Positions 25,257 to 38,552 of a DNA stretch of 64,000 bases are shown here, in pieces. The stretch comes from Clostridiaceae bacterium (lineage in GTDB: Bacteria; Bacillota; Clostridia; Lachnospirales; Lachnospiraceae): assembly GCA_902362725.1 (NCBI GenBank), contig CABIXM010000001.1, positions 1-64,000 on the forward strand, given 5' to 3'. Position numbers and translations under genes: made by a program. How positions within the stretch are numbered: the stretch's first letter is position 1; each line of letters starts with the position of its first letter. A model generated the notes under the pieces. It had not been told where the DNA came from. It did not search any database and saw nothing but the letters and a program-made list of their open reading frames with translations.

Positions 25257-27731
25257 TTCTTCTTCCTCGGCGGAATCATCCTTATTCATCTGCTCCCGTA
25301 CCTTGGCAATACTTGCCACAGATACGTTTTCAGAATCCACGTTCATGAGCTTCACGCCCGAAGTGATACGGCCCATGATGGAAATGCCGTTACACGGAAT
25401 CCGGATAATGATGCCCTCGGTGGTGATGAGCATGACCTCGTTATCCTCGTTGACCGCCTTGGCTCCGACCACATTGCCGGTCTTGTCGGTAATCTTGTAG
25501 CACTTTACACCCTTACCGCCACGGTTCTGTACAGTAAATTCATCCATATCGGTGCGCTTGCCCAGACCTTTTTCGGATACTACCAGCAGATACTCGCCCT
25601 GGCTTTGAACCTGCATGCCTACGATCTCGTCCTGATCAGCCAGATTCATACCGATGACGCCCATGGACGCACGGCCAGTGGCTCTTACGTCCGTCTCCTT
25701 GAATCGGATACACATGCCATACTTCGTAATCAGGAAAATGTCCTGATCGTCATCGGTGTACTTCACCTCGATCAGCTCGTCGCTGTCACGGAGATTGATG
25801 GCTACCAGGCCGGACTTCTTCACGTTGGCGTATTCCCGGATGGAAGTTTTCTTCACCAGACCATTCTTGGTGGCCATGAAGAGGTACTTGCCTTCCTCGT
25901 ACTCTTTGATCGGAATGACCGCGGTAATCTTCTCGCCCGGCTGCAGGGACAAGAGATTGATAATGGCGGTTCCGCGGGAGGTTCTGCTGGCCTCGGGAAT
26001 CTCGTAGCCCTTCAGGCGGTACACCTTACCGGTGTTCGTAAAGAACATGATGTAATGGTGAGTGGTGGTCATCATCAGATCCTCGATGTAATCCTCATTG
26101 ATGGTCTGCATGCCCTTGATACCCTTGCCGCCGCGGTTCTGGCTCTTGAAATTGTCGGTGGTCATACGCTTGATGTACCCTAAGTTCGTCATGGTGATCA
26201 CCACGTCCTCCTCAGGAATCAGGTCTTCCATGGACAGGTCGAACTCGTCGAAGCCGATGCTGGTACGGCGGTCGTCGCCGTATTTATCCGCGATGACGGT
26301 AATCTCCTCTTTGATGACGCCCAGCAGCTTCTTCTCATCTGCCAGAATTCCCTTTAAGTAATCGATCTGCTCCATCAGCGCCTTATACTCTGCCTCCAGC
26401 TTCTCCCGTTCCAGACCGGTCAGTGTGCGCAGACGCATGTCTACGATGGCCTGGGCCTGTACGTCGTCCAGTCCGAAGCGCTCCATCAGCTTCTGCTTTG
26501 CCTCCGGCGTGGACTGGGATCCGCGGATGATCCGGATGACTTCATCAATATTGTCCAGGGCGATGAGCAGGCCTTTTAAGATATGGGCGCGCTCCTCGGC
26601 CTTATTTAAGTCGTATTTGGTGCGGCGGGTAACCACGTCCTCCTGGTGAAGCAAGTAATACTTCAGCATATCCAGAAGGTTCAGGACTTTCGGCTCCTTG
26701 CCTACCAGAGCCAGCATGATAACGCCGTAGGTATCCTGAAGCTGGGTGTGCTTATAGAGCTGATTCAGGATCACGTTGGCGTTGGCGTCCTTGCGGAGCT
26801 CGATGTTGATCCGCATACCCTCGCGGCTGGACTCGTCGCCGATGTAGGTGATGCCGTCGATGCGTTTTTCTTTTACCAGCTCGGCAATCTTCTCGATGAG
26901 CCGGGCCTTATTGACCATATAGGGAAGCTCGGTAACCACGATGCGGCTCTTGCCGTTGCTCATGGTCTCGATGTTCGTCACGGCACGCACGCGGATCTTG
27001 CCGCGGCCTGTCCGGTAGGCTTCCTCGATGCCTCTGGTTCCCAGAATCTCCGCGCCTGTGGGGAAATCCGGTCCCTTGACGATTTTTAAAATCTCTTCGA
27101 TGGTGGTGTCGCGGTCCTCTTCGATCCGGTTATCAATGAGCTTCACCACAGCCTTAATGACCTCGCGCAGATTGTGCGGCGGGATATTGGTCGCCATACC
27201 GACTGCGATACCCGTGGTACCGTTGACCAACAGGTTCGGAAAACGGGATGGAAGCACGGAGGGTTCCTTCTCAGTCTCATCGAAGTTCGGTACAAAATCT
27301 ACGGTATTTTTATTGATGTCCGCCAGCATTTCCATGGAAATTTTGCTTAAGCGGGCCTCGGTATATCGCATGGCTGCCGCGCCGTCTCCGTCCACGGAAC
27401 CAAAGTTACCGTGACCGTCTACCAGCGGATAACGGGTGGACCAGTCCTGAGCCATATTGACCAGGGCTCCGTAGATGGAGCTGTCGCCGTGGGGGTGATA
27501 TTTACCCATGGTATCGCCGACGATACGCGCGCACTTTCTGTGGGGCTTATCCGGTCCGTTATTCAACTCGATCATGGAGTAAAGCACTCGCCGCTGTACC
27601 GGCTTTAAGCCATCCCGGACATCCGGAAGGGCACGGGCTGCGATAACGCTCATGGCATAATCGATATAACAATCTTCCATGGTCTTTTTCAAGTCCACGT
27701 CATGGACTTTGTCAAAGATATTGTCTTCCAT
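25251..27731 (-). CDS. gyrA: DNA gyrase subunit A
   Basis: An 826-residue catalytic subunit that breaks and rejoins DNA to introduce negative supercoils. The N-terminal [20 protein letters not shown] block, the [11 protein letters not shown] segment with the active-site Tyr and the quinolone-determining [19 protein letters not shown] stretch are all present. The C-terminal beta-pinwheel carries the GyrA-box-like segment QNRGGKGVK near ~740 and a similar QNRGGKGIK at ~540. The protein ends in an acidic EEEEI tail. It is 54 bp from gyrB and is the last gene of the dnaA operon. Confidence 0.98.
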   Translation of the reverse strand: MEDNIFDKVHDVDLKKTMEDCYIDYAMSVIAARALPDVRDGLKPVQRRVLYSMIELNNGPDKPHRKCARIVGDTMGKYHPHGDSSIYGALVNMAQDWSTRYPLVDGHGNFGSVDGDGAAAMRYTEARLSKISMEMLADINKNTVDFVPNFDETEKEPSVLPSRFPNLLVNGTTGIAVGMATNIPPHNLREVIKAVVKLIDNRIEEDRDTTIEEILKIVKGPDFPTGAEILGTRGIEEAYRTGRGKIRVRAVTNIETMSNGKSRIVVTELPYMVNKARLIEKIAELVKEKRIDGITYIGDESSREGMRINIELRKDANANVILNQLYKHTQLQDTYGVIMLALVGKEPKVLNLLDMLKYYLLHQEDVVTRRTKYDLNKAEERAHILKGLLIALDNIDEVIRIIRGSQSTPEAKQKLMERFGLDDVQAQAIVDMRLRTLTGLEREKLEAEYKALMEQIDYLKGILADEKKLLGVIKEEITVIADKYGDDRRTSIGFDEFDLSMEDLIPEEDVVITMTNLGYIKRMTTDNFKSQNRGGKGIKGMQTINEDYIEDLMMTTTHHYIMFFTNTGKVYRLKGYEIPEASRTSRGTAIINLLSLQPGEKITAVIPIKEYEEGKYLFMATKNGLVKKTSIREYANVKKSGLVAINLRDSDELIEVKYTDDDQDIFLITKYGMCIRFKETDVRATGRASMGVIGMNLADQDEIVGMQVQSQGEYLLVVSEKGLGKRTDMDEFTVQNRGGKGVKCYKITDKTGNVVGAKAVNEDNEVMLITTEGIIIRIPCNGISIMGRITSGVKLMNVDSENVSVASIAKVREQMNKDDSAEEEEI

Positions 27732-27785
27732 TTTCTATTCTCCCTTACTAGGTTACGGACATTCAGCCGCGCCATGGCTGAACTG

Positions 27786-30801
<3,016 letters not shown>

Positions 30802-30805
<4 letters not shown>

Positions 30806-31014
30806 ACGATTTTATAGTCCTGTCCCTGATAGGTAAATACGTCGCCTTTGTGGAGCTTACGGCCTCTGCGCTCCTCCACCTGGCCGTTTACCTTTACCTT
30901 GCCGTCCACGATCTCATACTTGATATCCGATCCCAGGGAAAGGATGCCGGCCAGCTTCATGGCCTGGCCCAGGCGGATAAATTCGTCGCGGATGGCTACT
31001 TCGATATATTCCAT
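30802..31014 (-). CDS. yaaA: S4-domain RNA-binding peptide (YaaA/YlmH-like)
   Basis: A 70-residue protein consisting almost entirely of an S4 RNA-binding domain (DEFIRLGQAMKLAGI, GKVKVNGQVEERRGRKLHKG). This short gene is a constant neighbour between dnaN and recF in Firmicutes. Function is not established. Overlaps recF by 4 bp and follows dnaN by 10 bp. Confidence 0.94.
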
Positions 31015-31024
31015 AATGTCTCCT

Positions 31025-32137
31025 TTATACAGAAGCGCTGCTGAAGTTGACCGGAAGGATCAGATAGATATAAGTCCCCTTCTCATCCCGGATAAAGCAG
31101 GGCGCTTTCGGATTAACCAGATATAAGGTCACCATTTCATCGTCGATGACACGCAGGGCATCGATCAAAAACTTCGGATTGAAACCGATCAGAATGTCCT
31201 TGCCTTCTTTTTCGATGACGATTTCCTCATTCATGGAGCCCACGCCGGATGTCAGCTTCAGGCGCATCTCGCCGTCGCTGATCTGGACGATGATGGGCTT
31301 CTTGTCGCTCTCGCGAATCAGCAGGGTTGCGCGGTCGATACAGTTCAGAAGCTCCTTCTTATTGACCTTTACTTTTGTTTCATAATCGCTGGAAAGCATC
31401 TGCTCGATGCGGAAATATTCGCCCTCGATAAGACGGGATACCACCGTGGTCTCATCGAATTCGAATACGATGTGGTTCTTGGTAAAGAACAGATTCACCA
31501 AAGCGTCCAGCTCGCCGGAGAGGATTTTGCTGACCTCGATCAGCGTCTTTCCGGGTACGATCACCTTTCTCGGCTCGTACTCCTCTTTCAGCTCCAGATT
31601 GCGGATAGACACGCGATGGCCATCCAGGGAAACCACCTTTAAGTGATTGCCATTGATCTCGAAGAGTTCACCGGTCATCATTTTATTGCTCTCATTATCG
31701 GAAATAGAGAAAATAGTCTGCTTGATCACTTCGCGGAGGCTGAACTGGGATACCACCACCGGCTCCGCTTTTTCAATATAAGGAAGATAGGAGAAATCAT
31801 CGCCGGATTTTCCAGCAATATGGAACCGTGCCTTTTCGCAGCTGATGAGCATCTGGAAATTGGCATCGGTCTCAATGGTCACGTCATTATCCGGTAGCTT
31901 TCTTACGATCTCGGAGAAAATCTTTGCGTCAATGGCAATGATGCCTTTCTCCTGGATATCTCCTTCGATCACGGTCTCAATGCCAAGTTCCATATCGTTG
32001 GCTGTCATTTTAATCTGTCCTGCAGAAGCATCGATCAGAATACATTCCAGAATGGACATGGTGGTCTTGGAAGGAACTGCTTTCAAAACGATATTAACAC
32101 CTTTTAAAAGGTCTGATTTTTTGCAGACGAACTTCAT
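31025..32137 (-). CDS. dnaN: DNA polymerase III sliding clamp (beta subunit)
   Basis: A 370-residue clamp of three repeated domains that tethers polymerases to DNA. N-terminus MKFVCKKSDLLKGVNIVLKA and the last residues (VNPKAPCFIRDEKGTYIYLI then LPV) are typical. Second gene of the dnaA operon. It is the expected docking partner for the QLSLF motif of the Y-family polymerase encoded at 50.2 kb. Confidence 0.98.
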   Translation of the reverse strand: MKFVCKKSDLLKGVNIVLKAVPSKTTMSILECILIDASAGQIKMTANDMELGIETVIEGDIQEKGIIAIDAKIFSEIVRKLPDNDVTIETDANFQMLISCEKARFHIAGKSGDDFSYLPYIEKAEPVVVSQFSLREVIKQTIFSISDNESNKMMTGELFEINGNHLKVVSLDGHRVSIRNLELKEEYEPRKVIVPGKTLIEVSKILSGELDALVNLFFTKNHIVFEFDETTVVSRLIEGEYFRIEQMLSSDYETKVKVNKKELLNCIDRATLLIRESDKKPIIVQISDGEMRLKLTSGVGSMNEEIVIEKEGKDILIGFNPKFLIDALRVIDDEMVTLYLVNPKAPCFIRDEKGTYIYLILPVNFSSASV

Positions 32138-32410
32138 AATGTGTATAACTCCTTTCGTTCGTTCCCCGGAGGGGGATATAGATAAATATATAAAATAATC
32201 CGTCGTATCCGTAGTAGGGACTGTGAATATGTTGATAAGTGGTCTGAGGCCCCTGAAATCAAGGCTTCAGGCAAAGGATAACTATGTGAAAAAGTACTGT
32301 ATAACTGCCCTCAGACCAGAGGGGTTATACACATGGCCTGATTCGCGGAAAAGTTTTCCCCACAGGATCAACATACTTGTCCACAGTGAAATGTGAATAA
32401 GTCGGCTCCC
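32138..32410. other. dnaA-dnaN intergenic part of the origin, degenerate DnaA boxes and hairpin
   Basis: The 273-bp gap carries several one-mismatch DnaA boxes: TTATACACA (32324-32332), TTGTCCACA (32376-32384) and TGTGAATAA (32392-32400). An inverted repeat GGTCTGAGG (32241-32249) / CCTCAGACC (32309-32317) encloses a smaller one, CCTGAA..TTCAGG. Bipartite origins with boxes on both sides of dnaA are known in Firmicutes. The unwinding element cannot be placed with certainty. Confidence 0.65.
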
Positions 32411-33784
32411 TTAGTTTGGGTTAATTTTCTTTCGGATGGTTCCGATGGTACGGATGGTGGAATCGTTGTTCTGCAGCTCTTTTTCGATCTTTTCCACGCC
32501 GTGCATGACGGTGGTGTGATCGCGGCCGCCCATGATGTCACCGATTTTCTTCAAGGTGGTGCCGTTCTCCTTGCAGAGATACATGGCCACCTGGCGGGGG
32601 TAGGCGATATTGGCGGTGCGCTTGTTGCTGTAGATATCGGCAGGCGTAATATGGAAATGTTCCGCCACGATCTCGATGATTAGCTCCGGGGTCACCTTCC
32701 GGCTTTCGCCCGGGGAAATGATATCCTTGATGGCTTCCTCCGCGAGAAGCATATCGATGGGCCGTTTTTCCAGGGTGGACAGGGCGATCAGACGGTTGAA
32801 AGCGCCTTCCAGCTCACGGATGTTGGACTTGATATTCGTGGCGATATAGGTAATGATATCGTCGTCGATGTGGTAGCCCTCCAGTTCCTCTTTTTTCCGC
32901 AGAATGGCCATTCTGGTTTCAAAATCCGGGGAAGATACGTCGGCGATCAGACCGCATTCAAAACGGGTCCGAAGACGTTCCTCCAGAGTCTCAATGTCCT
33001 TGGGCGGCCGGTCACTGGAGATGATGATCTGCTTGTTGGCCGTGTGAAGGGCGTTGAAGGTATGGAAAAATTCCTCCTGGGTACTTTCCTTACCGATGAT
33101 GAACTGCACGTCGTCGATGAGCAGCACGTCGATGTTCCGGTATTTCTCACGGAAACGGGTCATACCGGAGGGATCGCCCATTCGCAGGGTCTCGATCAGC
33201 TCGTTGGTGAAGTACTCACTGGTGACGTAGAGCACCTTCATATTCGGATTTTCCTTTAAAATATGGTTGGCAATGGCGTGCATCAGATGGGTCTTGCCCA
33301 GTCCTACGCCTCCATGCAGGAAAAGAGGATTGTACACTTTACCGGGCGTCTCGGCTACGGCCAGGGACGCGGCGTGGGCAAACTTGTTGTTGCTGCCGAC
33401 CACGAAGGTATCGAAGGTAAACTTCGGGTTGATGTTGGACTTTTCAAAATCCGGGCTGTTTACCGGGCGATCGGCGGAACCGGCAGAAGAAGCGGGAGTT
33501 TCCGCACTTTTCTGCTCCATGGCCTCTTTTTCGGTAATGAATTCCACGTCGTATTTCTCGCCGGTAAACTCGGCGATGGCCACGAAGATAGGCGTCTTAA
33601 ACTTGGAATTCAGATAGGTAATCATCTGTTCGCCCATGGGGACGATGATTTTCACCACATGGTTGTCGGTGCTGTGGACCGTCAGGGGGAGCAGCCAGGT
33701 CTCAAAAGAAATATCCGAAAGCTCATGCTCCTTCCGGACGTGTTCGAGAATTTCGCTCCATTTTTCTTTTATCAGATTCATCAT
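32411..33784 (-). CDS. dnaA: chromosomal replication initiator DnaA
   Basis: A 457-residue AAA+ initiator. Domain I is KEKWSEILEHVRKEHELSD; the AAA+ core carries Walker A HGGVGLGKTHLMHAIAN and Walker B DVLLIDDVQF. The C-terminal domain IV signature is MYLCKENGTTLKKIGDIMGG then RDHTTVMHG, which reads DnaA boxes. Two adjacent ATGs (33782-33784 and the next codon) share the GGAG. It autoregulates by binding boxes in its own promoter in other Firmicutes; boxes are present here at 33890-33932. Confidence 0.98.
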   Translation of the reverse strand: MMNLIKEKWSEILEHVRKEHELSDISFETWLLPLTVHSTDNHVVKIIVPMGEQMITYLNSKFKTPIFVAIAEFTGEKYDVEFITEKEAMEQKSAETPASSAGSADRPVNSPDFEKSNINPKFTFDTFVVGSNNKFAHAASLAVAETPGKVYNPLFLHGGVGLGKTHLMHAIANHILKENPNMKVLYVTSEYFTNELIETLRMGDPSGMTRFREKYRNIDVLLIDDVQFIIGKESTQEEFFHTFNALHTANKQIIISSDRPPKDIETLEERLRTRFECGLIADVSSPDFETRMAILRKKEELEGYHIDDDIITYIATNIKSNIRELEGAFNRLIALSTLEKRPIDMLLAEEAIKDIISPGESRKVTPELIIEIVAEHFHITPADIYSNKRTANIAYPRQVAMYLCKENGTTLKKIGDIMGGRDHTTVMHGVEKIEKELQNNDSTIRTIGTIRKKINPN

Positions 33785-33846
33785 TTATCTCCTCAGTGCC
33801 CTTTTTCACGAATTTTACGCAAAAAGAGCAATTTATCCTATAATCA

Positions 33847-33875
33847 ATAATATACCAAATCCGGACGGCGATCAA
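33847..33875 (-). promoter_or_regulatory. probable dnaA promoter
   Basis: Minus strand -35 TTGATC (33870-33875), 17-bp spacer, -10 TATTAT (33847-33852), immediately downstream of the DnaA-box cluster. Confidence 0.55.
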
Positions 33876-33889
33876 GCAGAAAAATCAGG

Positions 33890-33932
33890 TTATCCACTTA
33901 TTATCCACATTTTATCCACATCTTGTGGATAA
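33890..33932. other. oriC: oriC DnaA-box cluster upstream of dnaA
   Basis: Four boxes in 43 bp: TTATCCACT (33890-33898), TTATCCACA (33901-33909), TTATCCACA (33912-33920) and TGTGGATAA, reverse (33924-33932). Three are perfect. The gap between divergent dnaA and rpmH is the usual place of the Firmicutes origin. Confidence 0.9.
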
Positions 33933-33994
33933 CTTTCGGAGAGGCACAAGATATATAAAATCCGGGAAGAAAATGAAATTTAGCGCCAAATTGC

Positions 33995-34023
33995 TTGACT
34001 TTATGGGCTTTTATGAATATAAT
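33995..34023 (+). promoter_or_regulatory. promoter of the rpmH-rnpA operon
   Basis: -35 TTGACT (33995-34000), 17-bp spacer, -10 TATAAT (34018-34023), followed by a GGAGGTG ribosome-binding site before rpmH. Confidence 0.8.
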
Positions 34024-34059
34024 TGAAATGATATTTTGTAGATAGGAGGTGTAGGCACC

Positions 34060-34194
34060 ATGAAAATGACATTTCAACCGAAGAAAAGATCCAGAGCAAA
34101 GGTTCACGGATTTAGAGCTAGAATGAGCACTCCTGGCGGAAGAAAGGTATTAGCTGCCAGAAGATTAAAGGGAAGAAAGAAATTATCCGCGTAG
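34060..34194 (+). CDS. rpmH: 50S ribosomal protein L34
   Basis: A 44-residue basic protein. Translation of the ATG at 34060 gives [20 protein letters not shown], then [15 protein letters not shown], then LKGRKKLSA, the complete L34 signature. AGGAGGTGTAGGCACC precedes the start. First gene of the plus-strand cluster to the right of the origin, followed by a terminator-like hairpin. Confidence 0.97.
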   Translation: MKMTFQPKKRSRAKVHGFRARMSTPGGRKVLAARRLKGRKKLSA

Positions 34195-34220
34195 GCCGCA
34201 TATATGTGGCCTTTTTTTCT
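34193..34220 (+). terminator. terminator/attenuator after rpmH
   Basis: AGGCC(GCATATATGT)GGCCT stem followed by TTTTTTTCTCTTTT. The stem begins in the rpmH stop codon. rnpA starts 32 bp later, so some read-through must occur or rnpA has its own promoter. Confidence 0.8.
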
Positions 34221-34251
34221 CTTTTAAGTTTTTCAGACTTTTGGAGAGTGT

Positions 34252-34599
34252 ATGAAGTATCCGCATTCAGAATCTTTGAAAAAGAACCGGGATTTTCAGC
34301 TTTTATATAAGGAAGGAAAGTCCCGTGCCAACCGTTATCTGGTACTTTATGTGAAGGAGAACGGTCTGGAGAAGAATCGTCTCGGTGTTTCTGTCAGCAA
34401 AAAGGTTGGCAACAGCATTGTGCGGCACAGAATCACCAGATTGATTCGGGAAAGTTACAGACTGCATGAAGACATGTTCAATAGTGGTTTGGACATGGTA
34501 GTCATCGCAAGGGTCAGCGCGAAGGATCGGAGCATGAGAGAGATCGAAAGCGCGCTGCTTCACTTGGGAAAGCTTCAGGGAGTTTTAAAAGAAGAATGA
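34252..34599 (+). CDS. rnpA: ribonuclease P protein component
   Basis: A 115-residue basic protein that assists the RNase P RNA in maturing tRNA 5' ends. The family's RNR region is visible as [20 protein letters not shown], preceded by [11 protein letters not shown]. The start ATG follows GGAGAGTGT. The stop overlaps yidD by 4 bp (ATGA). Confidence 0.96.
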   Translation: MKYPHSESLKKNRDFQLLYKEGKSRANRYLVLYVKENGLEKNRLGVSVSKKVGNSIVRHRITRLIRESYRLHEDMFNSGLDMVVIARVSAKDRSMREIESALLHLGKLQGVLKEE

Positions 34600-34805
34600 A
34601 AATTGTATTGATCAGATTGATTCAATTTTATCAGAAATATCTATCGCCGATGAAACGTACAAAGTGTCCTTATTATCCCAGCTGCTCTCAGTATGGTCTG
34701 GAGGCTATTCAGAAATACGGAGCTGTCAAAGGAAGCATTCTGGCCGCCTGGAGAATTTTAAGATGCAACCCGTTTTCCAGTGGTGGATATGATCCCGTAC
34801 CATAG
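34596..34805 (+). CDS. yidD: membrane protein insertion efficiency factor YidD
   Basis: A 69-residue protein, with [20 protein letters not shown] then [14 protein letters not shown], the conserved Cys pair and C-terminal motif of the YidD/haemolysin-like family. Thought to aid YidC-dependent membrane insertion. Overlaps rnpA by 4 bp and precedes yidC by 18 bp. Confidence 0.95.
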   Translation: MKIVLIRLIQFYQKYLSPMKRTKCPYYPSCSQYGLEAIQKYGAVKGSILAAWRILRCNPFSSGGYDPVP

Positions 34806-34823
34806 CTAAGGAGGATTCATTCA

Positions 34824-36083
34824 TTGACAGGTTTATTTTTGACCCGGAATGCGACGCCGATTCTGAGCCAGTTCGCGGCGATTCTGGGATGGTTGATTGA
34901 GCGTATTTTTGATTTACTGTATTCTATGGGAACGCCCAGCGTAGGTCTGGCGATTATTTTATTTACCATCGTGGTATATACTCTGATGATTCCGCTGACT
35001 TACAAGCAGCAGAAGTTCGCCAGAATGTCTGTCCGGATGAATCCGGAGATTCAGGCCATTCAGAAGAAGTATCAGGGCAAGCAGGATCAGGTATCCATGG
35101 TAAAGATGCAGGACGAGATGAAGGCTGTCTATGCGAAATACGGCACATCCCAGACGGGAAGCTGTCTGCCGCTGCTGATTCAGTTTCCGGTTCTGCTGGC
35201 TGTATACCGGGTGGTATACGCAATTCCGGCTTATGTAGATAAGGTAAGAGCCGCTTACTATCCGCTGGTTACTGAGCTGATGGCCAGCAAGGGCGCTCAG
35301 GACGTGATCATGGGCCTGAAGAGCGCGGCGCAGTTCAAGAAGCAGGGCTTTACGGAGAATACCATCATCGACGTACTGAACAAGGCATCCACCGCAGAGT
35401 GGGACAGCATAGCAGCCGCATTTCCGGATTTAAGCTCCGTTATGGAGACCGCGCGTCAGACTCTGAATGGATTTAATAATTTCTTTGGACTGAACATCGC
35501 CAACTCTCCCTGGTACAGCGCAAAGCAGTATCTGGGTGAGCATAATTATCTGTTTCTGCTCGTGGCTATCGCGATTCCGGTACTGGCAGGTCTGACCCAG
35601 TGGGTGAGCGTTCGTCTGATGCCCCAGGCAGCCAATGGGGGCGGCGACGATTCCAACAACGAGATGATGCAGTCCATGAAGATGATGAACAACTTCATGC
35701 CGCTGATGTCTGTATATTTCTGTGCAGTACTTCCCGTAGGTGTGGGCCTGTACTGGGTGATGAGCGGTGTGGTTCGTATGGTCCAGCAGCTCGTGATCAA
35801 CAAGTATCTGTCCAAGATGGATATTGATGAAGAAATCAAGAAAAACATTGAGAAATATAACCGCAAGCGCGAAAAGGACGGCCTGCCGCCCGAGAAGCTG
35901 AACAATGTGGCAAGATCCAGCGCAAAATCCGTAAATAAGAAGCCGGAGCTGAGTGCCGCAGAGCGCGCGAAGCAGATCCAGGATTCTACCGAGTTCTATA
36001 AGAATACCGAGGCAAAGCCGGGAAGCCTGGCAGCCAAGGCGAGAATGGTAGAAAAGTTTGACGAGAAGAACAAGAAGAAGTAA
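34824..36083 (+). CDS. yidC: membrane protein insertase YidC/Oxa1
   Basis: About 419 residues. Insertase core with five membrane helices; FTIVVYTLMIPLTYKQQKFA contains the polar groove region, and PVGVGLYWVMSGVVRMVQQL is the last helix. The C-terminal tail is long and basic, as needed for ribosome contact. Start is TTG at 34824 with AAGGAGGA upstream; no ATG is better placed. A cytoplasmic and membrane-interacting insertion (AAQFKKQGFTENTIIDVLN etc.) lies mid-protein. Confidence 0.94.
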   Translation: MTGLFLTRNATPILSQFAAILGWLIERIFDLLYSMGTPSVGLAIILFTIVVYTLMIPLTYKQQKFARMSVRMNPEIQAIQKKYQGKQDQVSMVKMQDEMKAVYAKYGTSQTGSCLPLLIQFPVLLAVYRVVYAIPAYVDKVRAAYYPLVTELMASKGAQDVIMGLKSAAQFKKQGFTENTIIDVLNKASTAEWDSIAAAFPDLSSVMETARQTLNGFNNFFGLNIANSPWYSAKQYLGEHNYLFLLVAIAIPVLAGLTQWVSVRLMPQAANGGGDDSNNEMMQSMKMMNNFMPLMSVYFCAVLPVGVGLYWVMSGVVRMVQQLVINKYLSKMDIDEEIKKNIEKYNRKREKDGLPPEKLNNVARSSAKSVNKKPELSAAERAKQIQDSTEFYKNTEAKPGSLAAKARMVEKFDEKNKKK

Positions 36084-36101
36084 AAGACGGGGGTGTCTGA
36101 T

Positions 36102-37067
36102 ATGGAAAGTATTGAGGTTTCCGCAAAAACAATCGAGGATGCGGTTCTGGAAGCTGCAATTCAGCTGGGAACCACCAGAGACAAGGTTGCTTATGAGGTT
36201 ATTACACAGCCCACATCCGGTTTTCTGGGAATCGGCGGAAGAAAGGCTGTCATCCGTGCGCATCAGAAATCCGATGAGGAGATAGAGGCGAAGGAGAAGG
36301 CCGATAAGGAGATGGAAAAGCTCCTGAATCGTGTCAATGAGAAGAAAGAAGCTCCGAAACCGTCTGAACCGGTGAAGAAGACAGAGGCTCCCAAGAAGCA
36401 GGAGAAGCCCGTAGAGGCAAAGAAACAGGCTGCTCCGAAGAGCGAAGCGCCGAAGGCCGCTTTAGCATCTGCAGTAAAAGAAGCGCCGAAGGCCGCGGTT
36501 CCTGCATCGGCTCCGAAGTCGGACAAGCCGGCTGTTCCGGTAGATACCGCGCCGGTGGAGAAGTTCCTGAAGGATGTATTTGGCGCGATGGGTATGGAAG
36601 TGACCGTGAATATCACTCAGAATCCGCAGGACAGAGAGATGAATATTACACTGGACGGTGCAGATATGGGCGTTCTGATCGGCAAGAGAGGCCAGACACT
36701 GGATTCTCTGCAGTATCTTTCCAGCCTGGTGGTCAATAAGAACACTGAGGATTACATCCGCGTAAAGGTGGATACAGAGAATTATCGGGAGCGCAGAAAG
36801 GCGACCCTAGAGAATCTGGCAAAGAATATCGCCCAGAAGGTGAAGAGAACCAGAAAGCCGGTATCTTTGGAACCAATGAACCCGTATGAGAGAAGAGTGA
36901 TTCATTCCGCTCTTCAGAATGATAAGTATGTATGCACCCACAGCGAAGGCGAGGATCCTTACCGCCGGGTGGTCGTTACCTTAAAGGAAGGCGTAAAGCT
37001 GGACAATTACGGTAACCGGAACAGAGGACGTTATAATCGAAATTATAATAAGAAAAAGGAACGCTAA
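36102..37067 (+). CDS. jag: RNA-binding protein Jag (KhpB)
   Basis: About 321 residues. N-terminal Jag-N domain (VSAKTIEDAVLEAAIQLGTT, FLGIGGRKAVI), then a long low-complexity A/P/K/E linker (~65-145), a KH domain (GVLIGKRGQTLDSLQYLSSL), and an R3H domain (PYERRVIHSAL). It binds RNA with KhpA and affects cell division and elongation in other Firmicutes. ATG at 36102 is preferred over a GTG nine bases upstream. Its stop codon sits in the loop of the terminator. Confidence 0.94.
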   Translation: MESIEVSAKTIEDAVLEAAIQLGTTRDKVAYEVITQPTSGFLGIGGRKAVIRAHQKSDEEIEAKEKADKEMEKLLNRVNEKKEAPKPSEPVKKTEAPKKQEKPVEAKKQAAPKSEAPKAALASAVKEAPKAAVPASAPKSDKPAVPVDTAPVEKFLKDVFGAMGMEVTVNITQNPQDREMNITLDGADMGVLIGKRGQTLDSLQYLSSLVVNKNTEDYIRVKVDTENYRERRKATLENLAKNIAQKVKRTRKPVSLEPMNPYERRVIHSALQNDKYVCTHSEGEDPYRRVVVTLKEGVKLDNYGNRNRGRYNRNYNKKKER

Positions 37068-37080
37068 GGCGTTCCTTTTT
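37054..37080 (+). terminator. terminator after jag
   Basis: AAGGAACGC-TAA-GGCGTTCCTTTTT: eight-bp stem whose loop contains the jag stop codon, followed by a T-run. Confidence 0.9.
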
Positions 37081-37103
37081 CTCTAAACGGAGTTAGAAAG
37101 ACG

Positions 37104-38483
37104 ATGAATCATACAGATACCATTGCAGCCACTGCAACAGCTATGGGCAGCGCCGGGATCGGAATTATCCGTATCAGCGGCCCGGAGGCCTTTGCAGTGC
37201 TGGAGAAAGTATTTCGACCGAAAAATGAAAAGAAAGTTATGAGCGAACAACTGGGCTATACGGTGCATTACGGTATGGCTGTGGACGGCGATCAGGTGCT
37301 TGACGAGGTGCTGGTCATGCTGATGCGCGGGCCCCACAGCTATACGGCGGAGGATACGGCGGAGATCGACTGTCACGGTGGACGGCTGGTCATGCAGAAG
37401 ATTCTGGAGGCCGTTCTGAAACATGGCGCCCGTGCCGCAGAGCCGGGAGAATTCACCAAGCGGGCCTTTTTAAATGGGCGGATGGATCTCTCCCAGGCCG
37501 AGGCTGTGATGGATCTGATTCAGTCGAAAAATGAGATGGCTCTGAAATCCTCTCTGGCGCAGTTAAAAGGTACGGTGCGACAGGAGATCGAAAAACTGAG
37601 GGCACAGATTCTGTATGAGATGGCATTTGTGGAGGCGGCTATGGATGATCCGGAGCATATCAGTCTGGACGGATACAGCGACGAGCTGCTTACGAAGGTG
37701 CGCAAAATTGCCGCAGAGGTGGAAAAGCTGCTGAAAAGCTCCGAGAGCGGGCGAATGCTGAAAGAGGGTATTAAGACTGTTATCCTGGGCAAGCCCAATG
37801 CGGGAAAATCCTCCCTTTTAAATGTACTCTTAGGAGAGGAGCGGGCGATTGTAACGGAGATCGCCGGAACCACCCGGGATGTGCTGGAAGAACAGTTACA
37901 GCTTGGCGAGGTATCCTTACAGCTGCTGGATACGGCTGGAATCCGTTCCACTGAGGATGTGGTGGAGCAGATCGGCGTGGAGCGGGCCAGAAAACAGGCA
38001 GAGGACGCGGATTTGATCCTCTACGTGGCGGACAGCTCCCGGGCGTTGGATGAGAGCGACGGGGAGATTCTGAAGCTGTTGGAAGATAAAAAGGCGCTGG
38101 TGCTTCTGAATAAATCGGATCTGGAGCCGGTGATTACGCCGGAAACGATGCGGGAGAAGACAGGACATCCGGTTCTGGTTATTTCCGCAAAGGAGGGCGA
38201 GGGAATCCAGGAGTTGGAAGAGAAGATACGAAGTCTGTTCTTCCAAGGTGAGGTGGATTTCAACGACGAGGTGCTGATCACGAACCTGCGGCAGAAGCAG
38301 GCGCTTGCGGATGCGGCGAATAGTCTGGCGATGGTTATAGAGAGCATCGAAAATGGAATGCCGGAGGATTTCTTTACGATTGATTTGAAGGATGCGTATA
38401 CATCTCTCGGGTTTATCATCGGGGAAGAGATCGGAGATGATCTGGCAAATGAAATATTTGGAAAATTCTGTATGGGAAAATAG
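37104..38483 (+). CDS. mnmE: tRNA uridine-5-carboxymethylaminomethyl(34) GTPase MnmE
   Basis: A 459-residue tRNA-modifying GTPase. N-terminal THF-binding domain (GSAGIGIIRISGPEA), central helical domain, inserted G domain with GKPNAGKSSLLN, DTAGIRST, NKSD, and the C-terminal catalytic FCMGK (family C-x-GK). It works with MnmG, encoded next, to modify wobble U34. Confidence 0.97.
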   Translation: MNHTDTIAATATAMGSAGIGIIRISGPEAFAVLEKVFRPKNEKKVMSEQLGYTVHYGMAVDGDQVLDEVLVMLMRGPHSYTAEDTAEIDCHGGRLVMQKILEAVLKHGARAAEPGEFTKRAFLNGRMDLSQAEAVMDLIQSKNEMALKSSLAQLKGTVRQEIEKLRAQILYEMAFVEAAMDDPEHISLDGYSDELLTKVRKIAAEVEKLLKSSESGRMLKEGIKTVILGKPNAGKSSLLNVLLGEERAIVTEIAGTTRDVLEEQLQLGEVSLQLLDTAGIRSTEDVVEQIGVERARKQAEDADLILYVADSSRALDESDGEILKLLEDKKALVLLNKSDLEPVITPETMREKTGHPVLVISAKEGEGIQELEEKIRSLFFQGEVDFNDEVLITNLRQKQALADAANSLAMVIESIENGMPEDFFTIDLKDAYTSLGFIIGEEIGDDLANEIFGKFCMGK

Positions 38484-38552
38484 AATGCGAATGATGGAAA
38501 CAGAAAGTGTTGAAACAGGCGCATTTATGATAGATAAGATCGGGTGATGAGT